From contig NZ_JAFBCL010000001.1 in the NCBI RefSeq assembly GCF_016907655.1, positions 868,001 to 932,000 of the forward strand: a stretch of DNA of 64,000 nt, given 5' to 3'. The first letter of the stretch is position 1, and each line of letters starts with the position of its first letter. This document shows, piece after piece, positions 40,260-48,792 of this stretch. A program made the translations under genes and the position numbers. This stretch comes from Saccharothrix algeriensis. GTDB lineage: Bacteria; Actinomycetota; Actinomycetes; Mycobacteriales; Pseudonocardiaceae. The notes under the pieces were generated by a model. The model ran no database searches. It worked only from the letters and a program-made list of their open reading frames with translations, and had not been told where the DNA came from.

Positions 40260-42167
40260 GTGTGGCCGGGGACGCGCCGACGGGCACGGCCGGTCCCTGC
40301 ACCGGTTCGGACCCCGGCAGCGCTGACCGGCAGCGCGGGCCGGTGCCCGAGAAGACCCGTCACGGGGGCGGCGCGTCCTCACGGCGGGCGCCGGGCCGGG
40401 GGTCCGCCTACGATCCCAGGGCCACGGCCGGCACGGCGGTGGTGGGTTCGCGGCACGGGTGGGGAGGGCGTCACGGCATCGGTCGGGGTACCGCGCGCGC
40501 CGCGCCGGCGGCCGGTCCGCGAGGCGCTGCTGCGCTACCGGCGGTCGGCGAGCAGTGTCGGGTTGGCGTTCGCGACGGTGTTCTTCGCCTGGTCGATGAC
40601 GCCCTCGCTGCTGCCCCGGCCGTGGTACCTCCAGGGGGTCGCGGCGGGGATCTGCTCGGCCACCGGGTACCTCGTCGGGGTCGGGGTCGCCCGGTTGACG
40701 CGGTGGTTCGGGGTGCGGCCCCGGTGGTCGCCCGAGACCCGGCGGTGGGGCAACGCGGTGTTCGCCGCCGTCGCCGCGGTCTGGGTGCCCGGGTCGCTGG
40801 TGCTGGGGGCGCGCTGGCAGCGGCAGGTCCGCGAGCTGGTCGGGGTCGACCCGGACCAGCCCTTCTACTACGGCCTGGTGCTCGCCGTCGCCCTGGCCGT
40901 GGCGGTCGGGCTGCGGGAGGTCGGGCGGCTGCTGCGGGCGGCGTCGCGGCGGGTGGCCCGGTTCTGCGGGCGGTTCGTGCCGGTGGGGGTCGCGCGGTTC
41001 GCCGCCGTCGTGGTGGTGGCCGTGCTGACCGTGACGTTCGTCGACGGCGCGCTGGTCAACGGCTTCCTGGGCGTGGTCAACCGGATCGCGGCCACGGCCG
41101 ACCGCGGTGACGGCCCGGGCGTGGTGCGGCCGGCCGCGGCCGAGCGGTCCGGGTCGCCCTCGTCGCGGGTGAGCTGGGAGTCGCTGGGCCGGGAGGGCCG
41201 CGCCTTCGTCGCGGGCGGCCCCACGGCGGCCGAGCTGTCGGCGTTCACCGGCCGTCCCGCGCCGACGCCGATCCGCGTGTACGGCGGCCTGTCCTCGGCC
41301 GGCTCCCTGGCCGGGGTCGCCGAGTTGGTGGTCGCCGAGCTGGAGCGCACCGGGGCGTTCGACCGCGCCGTGCTCGCCGTCGCGACCACCACCGGCACCG
41401 GCTGGGTCGACCCGGCGACGGCCGAGGCGCTGGAGTACGTCCTGGGCGGCGACACCGCGATCGCCGCCCTCCAGTACTCCTACCTGCCCAGCTGGGCCGC
41501 GTTCGTGGCCGACCGGGACAGCCCGCGGGCCGCGGGCTCGACGCTGTTCGACCAGGTCCACGCCGCCTGGGAGCGGCAGCCGCCCGACCGCAGGCCCCGG
41601 CTGGTCGCCTTCGGGGAGAGCCTCGGGGCCTTCGGCGGCCAGGCGGCGTTCAGCGGCCTGCAGGACATGGCCACCCGGACCTCCGGCGCCCTCTGGGTCG
41701 GCACCCCGAACTCCACGGCGGTGTGGGAGGAGCTGACCGCCGCCCGCGACCCCGGCACCCCGGAACGGCTCCCGGTCGTCGGCGACGGCGCCCGGGTGCG
41801 CTTCGCCGACCGGCCCGCCGACCTCGACCTGGGCACGCCGTGGGAACCAGGCCGCGTCGTCTACCTGCAGCACGCCACCGACCCGGTGGTCTGGTGGTCA
41901 CCCCGGCTGCTCACCGGGCGCCCGGACTGGCTGGCCGAACCGCTGGGCCCCGACGTGAGCCCGCAGATGACCTGGCTGCCCGCCGTCACGTTCTGGCAGC
42001 TCACCATGGACATGGTCTTCTCCACCGGCGTCCCGCCCGGCCACGGCCACCACTACGGCCCCGTGGAGAACGTCGAGGCGTGGTCGCGGATCCTCGCGCC
42101 GCCCGGCTGGACGGCCGAGGACACCGCGCGGTACGGGGACCTGGTCGAGGCGCGCGCGGGCCGGTGA
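40260..42167 (+). CDS. Membrane-anchored alpha/beta-hydrolase family protein
   Basis: A protein with four to five N-terminal membrane helices (GLAFATVFFAWSMTPSLLPR starts the first, at about 40560) and a C-terminal hydrolase domain with RVYGGLSSAGSL, VAFGESLGAFGG (nucleophile serine in GESLG) and HATDPVVWWSP. This is the Abhydrolase_9 type family. The start is a problem: the family N-terminus lies near 40470-40560, but the only canonical in-frame start before it is GTG 40260, which adds about 70 low-complexity residues. A GGGGAGG at 40461-40467 is not followed by ATG, GTG or TTG in frame. Function of the family is unknown. Confidence 0.8.
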   Translation: MWPGTRRRARPVPAPVRTPAALTGSAGRCPRRPVTGAARPHGGRRAGGPPTIPGPRPARRWWVRGTGGEGVTASVGVPRAPRRRPVREALLRYRRSASSVGLAFATVFFAWSMTPSLLPRPWYLQGVAAGICSATGYLVGVGVARLTRWFGVRPRWSPETRRWGNAVFAAVAAVWVPGSLVLGARWQRQVRELVGVDPDQPFYYGLVLAVALAVAVGLREVGRLLRAASRRVARFCGRFVPVGVARFAAVVVVAVLTVTFVDGALVNGFLGVVNRIAATADRGDGPGVVRPAAAERSGSPSSRVSWESLGREGRAFVAGGPTAAELSAFTGRPAPTPIRVYGGLSSAGSLAGVAELVVAELERTGAFDRAVLAVATTTGTGWVDPATAEALEYVLGGDTAIAALQYSYLPSWAAFVADRDSPRAAGSTLFDQVHAAWERQPPDRRPRLVAFGESLGAFGGQAAFSGLQDMATRTSGALWVGTPNSTAVWEELTAARDPGTPERLPVVGDGARVRFADRPADLDLGTPWEPGRVVYLQHATDPVVWWSPRLLTGRPDWLAEPLGPDVSPQMTWLPAVTFWQLTMDMVFSTGVPPGHGHHYGPVENVEAWSRILAPPGWTAEDTARYGDLVEARAGR

Positions 42168-42719
42168 GGCCGCCGGCGACCGCCCTCCTCGGCCGGTTCG
42201 CCGTTGTCGCGCAGGAACCTCTCCAGCGCGGCCACCGACGCCGGCGGTGCCCGCGCCCGGCGGCGTGCCGCACGAGCCGGCGGACGGCGAGCACGTACCG
42301 CCACAGCAGCGCCTCGGCCGCCGGCGCGGTCGACCCGGCCGGCGCGAAGCGGCGCAGTTCCCCGCCGGCGGCGTCGTCCGGCGTGATCAGGCAGGTCTCG
42401 CCGGGGCCCGCGCCGCCCGGCACCAGGCGCGCGCAGATCGCGCTCTTGTCGGAACCCCGGCTCCCGATGACCGGTTCCTGCGCCCGGTCAGCACTTCGGA
42501 GCAGGCCGTGGTGGGCAGGAAGCCCTGGTGCAGCAGGCCGTGCGCCAGGTCGTGCTCGGCGTCGTCGCGGCCGAAGGGCAGCGGGCCGACCACGTCCACG
42601 TCGTCGGGGATCACCGCTGCCCCGGCCCCCGGTCCGGCGCGCGCGAGCCGGCCGACCGGGTCGGCCACCGGCCGCCGGGCCGGCCGGTCCGGCCGTGGCG
42701 CCCGGTGACCGGGAGCCAC
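42165..42719 (-). pseudogene. Frame-broken gene in the peptide-gene operon
   Basis: Three successive minus-strand frames look coding and abut. First (about 42700-42490): IPDDVDVVGPLPFGRDDAEH, then LHQGFLPTTACSEVLTG. Second (about 42490-42260): QEPVIGSRGSDKSAICARLV, ETCLITPDDAAGGELRRFAP, YVLAVRRLVRHA. Third (about 42250-42165): SVAALERFLRDNGEPAEEGG. Two frameshifts are needed to join them. Either a decayed gene or base-call errors in a high-GC stretch. I do not recognise the family; it follows a 29-residue peptide gene on the same strand. Confidence 0.5.
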
Positions 42720-42738
42720 GGACGGACCGGGACGGGCG

Positions 42739-42828
42739 TCACTTGGGCGGGGCCGGGATCTTCGGGATCCCCACGGTGGTTTCGTTGGCGTTGGCTTCGT
42801 CTTCCTCGGTGCCGTGCCGGGTGGTCAT
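42739..42828 (-). CDS. 29-residue peptide, possible RiPP-like precursor
   Basis: ATG 42828 is preceded by GAGGAGGA at about eight bases. The peptide has an acidic, leader-like N-half (TEEDEANANET) and a compact C-terminus VGIPKIPAPPK. It contains no cysteine or serine, so it is not a lanthipeptide type; the proline-rich end is the striking part. The downstream frame-broken gene at 42165-42719 begins right after it. Precursor status is inference from length, leader-like acidity and position. Confidence 0.45.
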   Translation of the reverse strand: MTTRHGTEEDEANANETTVGIPKIPAPPK

Positions 42829-43114
42829 GCCGGTTCCTCCTCTCTGCTCTCGCGATTCGGGTGCGGGACCGGGGAACCCGGTGGCGCGCAGCGCCGCCGG
42901 CGCCACGGGGGCGCGGGCGGCGCGGCGCGCGACCGGAGGACTGGAGCGGTCGCGGCGCGGAGCGTAGCCACCCTGATCCCTTCAGCCGGTCTGTCACTCC
43001 CCAGAGTGGAGGCGATGCCGCCGGCCCGTCCAGCCCCGCTCATCCGGTCGAGTGAGGGAGACGACCGGTGTGGGGCAGCCCGGCGAGTCGGGCCGGCGGT
43101 CACCGGCGAACCCC

Positions 43115-43870
43115 TCAGAAGAACTCGTCGAGCAGGCGGTAGTAGCCGGTGCGCCACGGGTCCGCCCCGGTGCGCCGGGCGACCCGCTCCGCCGGTCCCG
43201 GGCCGTAGGCCGGGTTGAGGTCGGTCGCGGCCAGCGAGCGGGTGAGCAGGGCGATGTCCTGGTGGCGGTCGGCGACGCCGAGGCGGCCGACGTCCAGCAC
43301 CCCGGTCACCTCCAGGGTGTCCGGGTCGAGCAGCACGTTGGGCAGGCAGAAGTCGCCGTGGCAGACCGCGAGGTCCGCCGGTTCCAGGGCCTCGGCCCGC
43401 TCCCGGCCGGCCACGAGGTCGGCCAGGACGCCCGCCGCGGTCCGCCCCCGGCGCTCGGCGTCGAAGTCGGTCTCGTCCACCCGTCCCGCCGCGACGTTGG
43501 CCGCCGCCAGCGGGACGGTCACCGCCAGCCGCCGGTCGAAGGGGCACTCGCGCACCGGGATCCCGTGCAGGTCGGCGAGGAACTCCACCAGCCGCCGCGC
43601 CACCGCGTCGGCCCGGCGCCGGGGGAACCCGCAGGCGGGCGTCCCGGGCAGTGCGGAGGTGACGAGCGTGGCGCGGCCGTCCCGCTCCTGCCAGTCGAGC
43701 ACGCGCGGGACGCCGATGCCCACCGAAGCCGACCACACCAACCGCTCCCGCTCATCGCGCAGCTCGGCCGACGTGGCCGCCGGCGTCGTCTTGGCGTAGC
43801 TGCGGCCATCGGGGCTGCGGCGCACCAGCGCCGAGGAGTGCCCCGTGGTCACCGGTTCCCAGTCGCGCAC
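43115..43870 (-). CDS. APH(3'')-like aminoglycoside phosphotransferase
   Basis: A 251-residue small-molecule kinase. The catalytic loop reads VCHGDFCLPNVLLDPDTLEV, with H-G-D and Asn as catalytic base and metal ligand, and VTGVLDVGRLGVADRHQDIA provides the second metal aspartate (D in LDVGRLG). These blocks match streptomycin 3''-kinases best. The N-terminal lobe has TTGHSSALVRRSPDGRSYAK with the likely ATP lysine. GTG 43870 starts it but lacks a strong ribosome site; members are usually about 265-270 residues. Resistance is not proven: intrinsic kinases of this type also act on other substrates. Confidence 0.8.
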   Translation of the reverse strand: MRDWEPVTTGHSSALVRRSPDGRSYAKTTPAATSAELRDERERLVWSASVGIGVPRVLDWQERDGRATLVTSALPGTPACGFPRRRADAVARRLVEFLADLHGIPVRECPFDRRLAVTVPLAAANVAAGRVDETDFDAERRGRTAAGVLADLVAGRERAEALEPADLAVCHGDFCLPNVLLDPDTLEVTGVLDVGRLGVADRHQDIALLTRSLAATDLNPAYGPGPAERVARRTGADPWRTGYYRLLDEFF

Positions 43871-44243
43871 ACGAGCCAGTCTGCCAGCGCGATCGGGGCG
43901 GACCCGGTGGAGCGCGCCCCACGACGCCGCGCCGACGACGGGCGTGTTCGCGCGGGCGGTCCCACGACCGCCCCGCCACCGCGTTCCCGCATCGCGAATA
44001 CCGAATATCCGACAAAGCGACACGAAACACACCCCGACCGTTCCGGGAACCGCTTTCCGATTCCCGGCCTCGGCCATTGCCGGCGACGCGGCGACGTCGC
44101 CGGTGGGAGGCCCGTCGGGGGCCCCGGTCCGGCGGCCCTGCCCGCCCTGCGCCCGAGCTGGACGCCGCTGACCAGGCACGTCCCAGCATTGGCAACGGAA
44201 GTTGTGCTTTTGCCACCCCTGGATCCAACCTAGGGAGCCGGAG
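43871..44243. other. Intergenic, nothing recognised
   Basis: Divergent interval upstream of the kinase gene. It contains no supported coding and only weak inverted pairs around 44186-44216. A promoter for the thioredoxin operon probably lies at its right end. Confidence 0.4.
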
Positions 44244-44300
44244 GTGACCACCCCGCGCAAAGCGCTGGACAACCGGAAGACCCGTGCCGGGCGCGACTGA
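44244..44300 (+). CDS. Possible 18-codon leader ORF before thioredoxin
   Basis: GTG 44244 has GGGAG six bases upstream and opens a short, basic frame (TTPRKALDNRKTRAGRD) ending at TGA 44298-44300. It lies 168 bases before the thioredoxin start. Only the ribosome site supports it. Confidence 0.25.
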   Translation: MTTPRKALDNRKTRAGRD

Positions 44301-44468
44301 CGGGCGTATTCCACGCCAATGCGGCCAGGACGGCGCGGTCGGTCGTCCGGGCGTCGCCGTCGACCAGGACCGGCGGCCGGGGCGGAACCGCCGAGAGCAC
44401 CGTCGCGACCATTCGGTGATCAGCCGCGCGCACGCCCCGATCCGCACATCGAACAAGGAGATCCCCAG

Positions 44469-44825
44469 GTGCACAACACGCCAGGTGTGGTGAAAGCCGT
44501 CACCGCGCAGACGTTTTCCGAGCACGTGCTCCAGGCCGAGCGGCCCGTCCTCATCCAGTTCTGGGCTACCTGGTGCCGGCCGTGCCTGATGGTCACCCCC
44601 ATCGTCGAGCAGCTGGCCGCCGAGCGGGCCGACGAGCTCGACGTCGTCAAGGTCGACCTGGACCAGAACCCCGAGCTGGCGGCCCGCCACGGCATCTCGG
44701 CCGTGCCCGCGTTCGTCGTCTACTCCGGCGGCCGGCCCATCGGCGCGTGGACCGGCGCGGCGCCCAAGCACGTGCTCGCGGACAAGCTCGCCGCCACCAT
44801 GCGCGCCGGTGGTGCCGCGCGATGA
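44469..44825 (+). CDS. Thioredoxin with C-R-P-C active site
   Basis: A 118-residue thioredoxin. The active site is QFWATWCRPCLMVTPIVEQL, so C-R-P-C instead of C-G-P-C; VVKVDLDQNPELAARHGISA and VPAFVVYSGGRP (cis-proline) complete the fold. GTG 44469 follows AAGGAG. Its last bases form ATGA with the start of an MFS exporter gene, so the two are co-translated. The changed Gly to Arg should shift redox potential or partner choice. Coupling of a thioredoxin to a drug pump is unusual. Confidence 0.9.
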   Translation: MHNTPGVVKAVTAQTFSEHVLQAERPVLIQFWATWCRPCLMVTPIVEQLAAERADELDVVKVDLDQNPELAARHGISAVPAFVVYSGGRPIGAWTGAAPKHVLADKLAATMRAGGAAR

Positions 44826-46012
44826 CCACCACGACCGCGCCGGTCGAGCCGACCACGCGAAGACTGCCCTTCGGCGTCTACCTGCTCTCGTTCACGCTCT
44901 TCGCGATGGGTAGCGCCGAATTCCTGGTGGCGGGCGTCCTGCCGGCGGTCTCGGCGGACCTCGGCATCTCGCTGTCCGCGGCGGGCGCGATGATCGCGGC
45001 GTTCGCGATCGGCGTCGTGATCGGCGGGCCACCGATGGCGGTGCTGACCCTGCGCTGGCCGCGGCGGACCACCCTGGTCGTCACGCAGGCCGTCTTCGCC
45101 GCCTCGGTGGCGGCCGGCCTGCTGACCGACGACTACACCCTCGTGCTGGCCACCCGCTTCGTGTCCGGCCTGGCCTACGCCGGGTACTTCGCGGTCGCGA
45201 CGGTCACCGCGATCAGCCTCGTCACCCCCGACCGCACCGCGCGCGCCTCCGGCGTCGTGATCAGCGGGCTCAGCCTCGCCATGCTCGCCGGTGGCCCGGC
45301 CAGCGCGCTGATCAGCCACTTCACCGGGTGGCGCGGCGGGTTCTGGGCCGTGGTGGTGCTGACCGGCATCGGCGCGGTGCTGACGGCCACCGCCCTGCCC
45401 TCGACCCGCGCGGAGGTCGAGCCCAGCCTGCGGCGCGAGATGCGCACCATGCGCAAGCCGCAGATCTGGCTGGTCCTGCTCATCACCGTGCTGAGCACCG
45501 GCGCCTACATGATCACCTACAACTTCCTCGCGGCGTTCCTGACCGAGGTCACCGGCATCGGCGCGGTCTGGGTGCCGCCGATCCTGACGCTGTTCGGCAT
45601 CGGGGCCTTCGTCGGGCTGTCCATCGGCGGCCGGATCTCCGACGTGCGGCCCCACCAGGCGCTGCTGATCGGCGCGGCCGGCATCGCGGTCTGCTCCGCG
45701 CTGCTGGCCACCGTCTCCGACCAGGCCGTCGTCGTGGTCGCCCTGGTGCTGCTGCTGGGCATCGCGGGCTTCGTGCTGAACCCGGCCATCTACGGGCGGC
45801 TGTTCGCGGTCGCGTCGGACGCGCCGACCCTCGCCAGCGCCACGTCGATCTCGTCGTTCCAGCTCGGCATCAGCCTCGTGCCGGTGCTCGCGGGCGTGGC
45901 GCTCAACGCCGGCGCCGGCGTCGGGTCGATCCCGTGGATCGGCGTCGCCCTGGCCCTGCTCACGATCCCGGTCGTCCTCCTGGAACGGGCCCTCGCCCGG
46001 ACCCGGGGCTGA
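44822..46012 (+). CDS. MFS exporter (DHA1 type), coupled to thioredoxin
   Basis: A 396-residue transporter with 12 membrane helices. The first reads GVYLLSFTLFAMGSAEFLVA, the family start of chloramphenicol/arabinose-type DHA1 pumps; RFVSGLAYAGYFAV and ISGLSLAMLAGGP (motif C-like) follow, and the second half includes GAFVGLSIGGRISD. It should export a small drug or metabolite by proton antiport. It starts at ATG 44822 in the four-base overlap with the thioredoxin gene. Confidence 0.9.
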   Translation: MTTTTAPVEPTTRRLPFGVYLLSFTLFAMGSAEFLVAGVLPAVSADLGISLSAAGAMIAAFAIGVVIGGPPMAVLTLRWPRRTTLVVTQAVFAASVAAGLLTDDYTLVLATRFVSGLAYAGYFAVATVTAISLVTPDRTARASGVVISGLSLAMLAGGPASALISHFTGWRGGFWAVVVLTGIGAVLTATALPSTRAEVEPSLRREMRTMRKPQIWLVLLITVLSTGAYMITYNFLAAFLTEVTGIGAVWVPPILTLFGIGAFVGLSIGGRISDVRPHQALLIGAAGIAVCSALLATVSDQAVVVVALVLLLGIAGFVLNPAIYGRLFAVASDAPTLASATSISSFQLGISLVPVLAGVALNAGAGVGSIPWIGVALALLTIPVVLLERALARTRG

Positions 46013-47083
46013 CCCCGGCGACCACGCGGGAACCGACCCGCCCGAATTGCCCGCCGGCGCTCCCGCCACCACTTCCGCTCACCTGATCCGGTTCGCCGTT
46101 GCCGATTTCGGGACGGCAATTGACCGGTCCGGGGCGCCGTGCCACGGTTCCCCCCGACCGAATCGGTCGACAGTGGGCGCAGTGGTTTCGCGGCGCCCCG
46201 GTGGTGCGGCGGAACCGCACGGCGCAGCCGCCATCGCGGTTGTGCCGTGCGAATCCGCTGCTCCCTCCCGACCATTCGCCCGGTGAATCCGGGGCGAATC
46301 GCGGGAACAGCTTCCCGGCGCGTTTTCCGGTTCCGCCGGGTGCGCACCGGCGAACACCCACTCCCCGTGCACGAGTTCCGAGGGCGGCGACCCCGGGCTC
46401 CTTCCGAACGGGCGGGTCCGACGGCGTGGGCGCCTGGCAGGGATAAAGCCCCCGCACGTCGGTGTGCCCGCCCCCGAGGCCGGCCGGACGGGTTGGCGCG
46501 GCGCAGCCGCCGTGGCACGACGTGGTGCCACCGGCCGCCTCGGGCCGGGCGCGACACCGCCCGCCCACCGCCACCGCCCGGCCGGCCGAGGTGGGACCGG
46601 GACGGGACCACCCCGCCGCCACCGCCGGGCCTCCGCGCACGGGCGGCCCCTTCTCCCGGGCGCCGCCCGCCGCCCACTCGGGCCGGCCGGGCCCGACAGC
46701 CCGGCGCACCCCGCCCGGCGCACCCCGCCCGGCCCCTCCCCGCCCGGCCCCTCCCCGCCCGACCATCCGGTCGCCCACCTGGTCCCCGCCCGCCCCTGCG
46801 CCCGCCCCCTCCCCGGAGCGCCCTCGTCCGCCTCGCCCACGGACCCCTCGTCCACGCGCACCCCCGCCCGCGTGCGCCCGGACGTGTGCCGGGTGTTGCC
46901 ATTTCCGGGACGTTCGTTGTCACCAACCGCTCACAGGCGGTAACTTCGCCAACGCGCCGCGACCGTTCGCGCTTCCCCTCCCGCTCACCCAGGACGCCGA
47001 CCCTCCCCGGGAGTCGACCCCCGGCGTGGGCGGGACGGCGTGACCGGCACCGCCGGCGTCACCGTCATCGGAGGAGTTGTTTG
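46013..47083. other. 1.07-kb non-coding interval with several dyads
   Basis: No frame here has convincing codon use or ribosome site. Structures seen: TTGCCG-N9-CGGCAA near 46094-46114; CGACCG-AAT-CGGTCG at 46155-46169; a hairpin of 46216-46226 with 46241-46251 (10 of 11 pairs); and a doubled 15-base unit GGCCCCTCCCCGCCC near 46732-46762. The last 60 bases before 47084 should carry the promoter of the DHA2 pump. Confidence 0.5.
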
Positions 47084-48643
47084 ATGCCGAGCGATATCGC
47101 CCCCAGGGCAGGTCTGCGCGAGTGGATCGGACTTGTCACGCTCACCTGTCCCGCCCTGTTGATCGGCCTTGACTTCACGGTGCTGCACCTGGTGCTGCCG
47201 CACCTCGCGGCGGAGCTGAACCCGAGCAGCGTCGAGATGCTGTGGATCGTGGACATCTACGGCTTCGTGATCGCCGGGCTGCTGATCCCGATGGGCGCCC
47301 TGGGCGACCGGATCGGCCGGCGGCGGATGCTGCTGATCGGCAGCGTGCTGTTCGCGCTGGCGTCGGTGCTGACGGCCTACGCCAACAGCCCGGAGATGGT
47401 CATCGCGACACGGGCGCTGCTGGGGTTGACCGGGGCCACCCTGCTGCCGTCCACGCTGTCGCTGATCACCAACATGTTCCGCGACGACAACCAGCGCCGG
47501 CTGGCGATCGCGGTGTGGAGCACCGCCTTCAGCATCGGCAACGCGGCCGGCCCGGTGGTCGGCGGCGCGATGCTGGAGCACTTCTGGTGGGGCTCGGTCT
47601 TCCTGCTGGCGCTGCCGGTGATGCTCGCGCTGATGGTGCTCAGCCCGTTCGTGGTGCCCGAGTACCGCGACGCCGAGGCTTCCGGCCGGATCGACATGAC
47701 CAGCGTGGCGCTGCTGCTGGCGTCGCTGCTCACGATCGTCTACGGGATCAAGGAGATCGCCAAGGACGGCCTCGGCCTCGTGCCGGTCGCCGCCATCGTC
47801 GTGGGCCTGGCCGTCGGCGCGGTGTTCCTGCGCCGCCAGCGGAAGCTGCCGGACCCGCTGCTGGACCTGGTGCTGTTCACCCGCCGGGCGTTCACGGTGT
47901 CCATCGGCGCGCAGATGCTGGTGCTGTTCACCCTGGCCGCGTTCCAGTTCTTCCTGATGCAGTACCTCCAGCTGGTGCTGGGCCTGTCGCCGCTGACCGC
48001 CGGGCTGTGGACGCTGCCGGGCATGCTCGCCGGCGTCGTCGGCGCGCTGCTCGGGCCCGTCTTCACCCGCAAGTACACGCCGCACCAGGTGATCACCGGT
48101 GGCCTGGTCGTGGCGACGGTCGGCCTCGTCGGCGCGGTGTGGGCGGTGCAGGCCCTGCTGCCCACCGTCGTCGCGTTCGTCGTGATGAACCTGGCGATCA
48201 ACATCGTCTGGGCGCTGAGCTACGACCAGATCCTCAGCGCCGCGCCGCCGGAGCGCGCGGGCACCGCCTCGGGCGCCGCGGAGACCGGCAACGAGCTGGG
48301 CATCGCGCTGGGTGTGGCGCTGTCGGGCAGCCTGGGCGCCGCCGTCTACCACGCCTCGGTCGCCGATTCGCTGCCGGCGGGCCTGTCGCCCGAGGACGCC
48401 GACGCCGCCGCCGACACCCTGACCGGCGCCACCGCCGTGGCCGAGCGGGTGCCGCGGGAGCTGGCCGACCAGGTGCTGGAGGTCACCCGCGACGCCTTCA
48501 CCAACAGCATGCAGCTCACCACGGGCGTGCTCGCGGTGCTGATGGCCGGCATGGCGCTGGCCGTCGGGAGGCTGCTGCGCAACCGGTCCCGGGACGGCGA
48601 GCCCGCGCAGGACGACACCGCGACGGAGCAGCCCGCCGGCTGA
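47084..48643 (+). CDS. MFS exporter (DHA2/EmrB-QacA type, 14 helices)
   Basis: A 519-residue drug pump with 14 membrane helices. Motifs are LDFTVLHLVLPHLAAEL (motif D1), PMGALGDRIGRRRMLLIG (motif A), and AGPVVGGAMLEHFWWGSVF (motif C of antiporters). DHA2 pumps export lipophilic cations and antibiotics. ATG 47084 is preceded by GGAGGAG at about eight bases. A perfect terminator follows. It is monocistronic; no TetR gene is adjacent, and the long upstream region may hold its control. Confidence 0.92.
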   Translation: MPSDIAPRAGLREWIGLVTLTCPALLIGLDFTVLHLVLPHLAAELNPSSVEMLWIVDIYGFVIAGLLIPMGALGDRIGRRRMLLIGSVLFALASVLTAYANSPEMVIATRALLGLTGATLLPSTLSLITNMFRDDNQRRLAIAVWSTAFSIGNAAGPVVGGAMLEHFWWGSVFLLALPVMLALMVLSPFVVPEYRDAEASGRIDMTSVALLLASLLTIVYGIKEIAKDGLGLVPVAAIVVGLAVGAVFLRRQRKLPDPLLDLVLFTRRAFTVSIGAQMLVLFTLAAFQFFLMQYLQLVLGLSPLTAGLWTLPGMLAGVVGALLGPVFTRKYTPHQVITGGLVVATVGLVGAVWAVQALLPTVVAFVVMNLAINIVWALSYDQILSAAPPERAGTASGAAETGNELGIALGVALSGSLGAAVYHASVADSLPAGLSPEDADAAADTLTGATAVAERVPRELADQVLEVTRDAFTNSMQLTTGVLAVLMAGMALAVGRLLRNRSRDGEPAQDDTATEQPAG

Positions 48644-48660
48644 CCGCCCGGTTCTCGGAG

Positions 48661-48702
48661 AACGGTCCGGGCCACCTCTCGCGAGAGGTGGCCCGGACCG
48701 TT
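48661..48702. terminator. Perfect 42-nt palindromic terminator
   Basis: A 21-base perfect inverted repeat without spacer (48661-48681 with 48682-48702), starting 17 bases after the DHA2 pump stop and followed by TCCC. A very stable hairpin; it clearly separates this gene from the glycosyltransferase. Confidence 0.88.
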
Positions 48703-48792
48703 TCCCGTTGCGGTGGCGGCTGCCCGGCGCAACCGCCGGGGCGCGGGGGAATTGGCTGGAATGCGCGTCGAGGCCGTCCCTATGCTCGGCGG

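Noticed and set aside
43115..44314. Kinase start at 44314 (399 residues)
   Set aside because: The first 148 codons lack any kinase motif and cover promoter-like sequence; the kinase family begins near GTG 43870.
45960..46926. Long minus-strand frames between the two MFS genes
   Set aside because: Composition is Gly/Arg/Pro-rich without hydrophobic core or ribosome sites; three overlapping frames are open at once, as expected by chance at this GC level.
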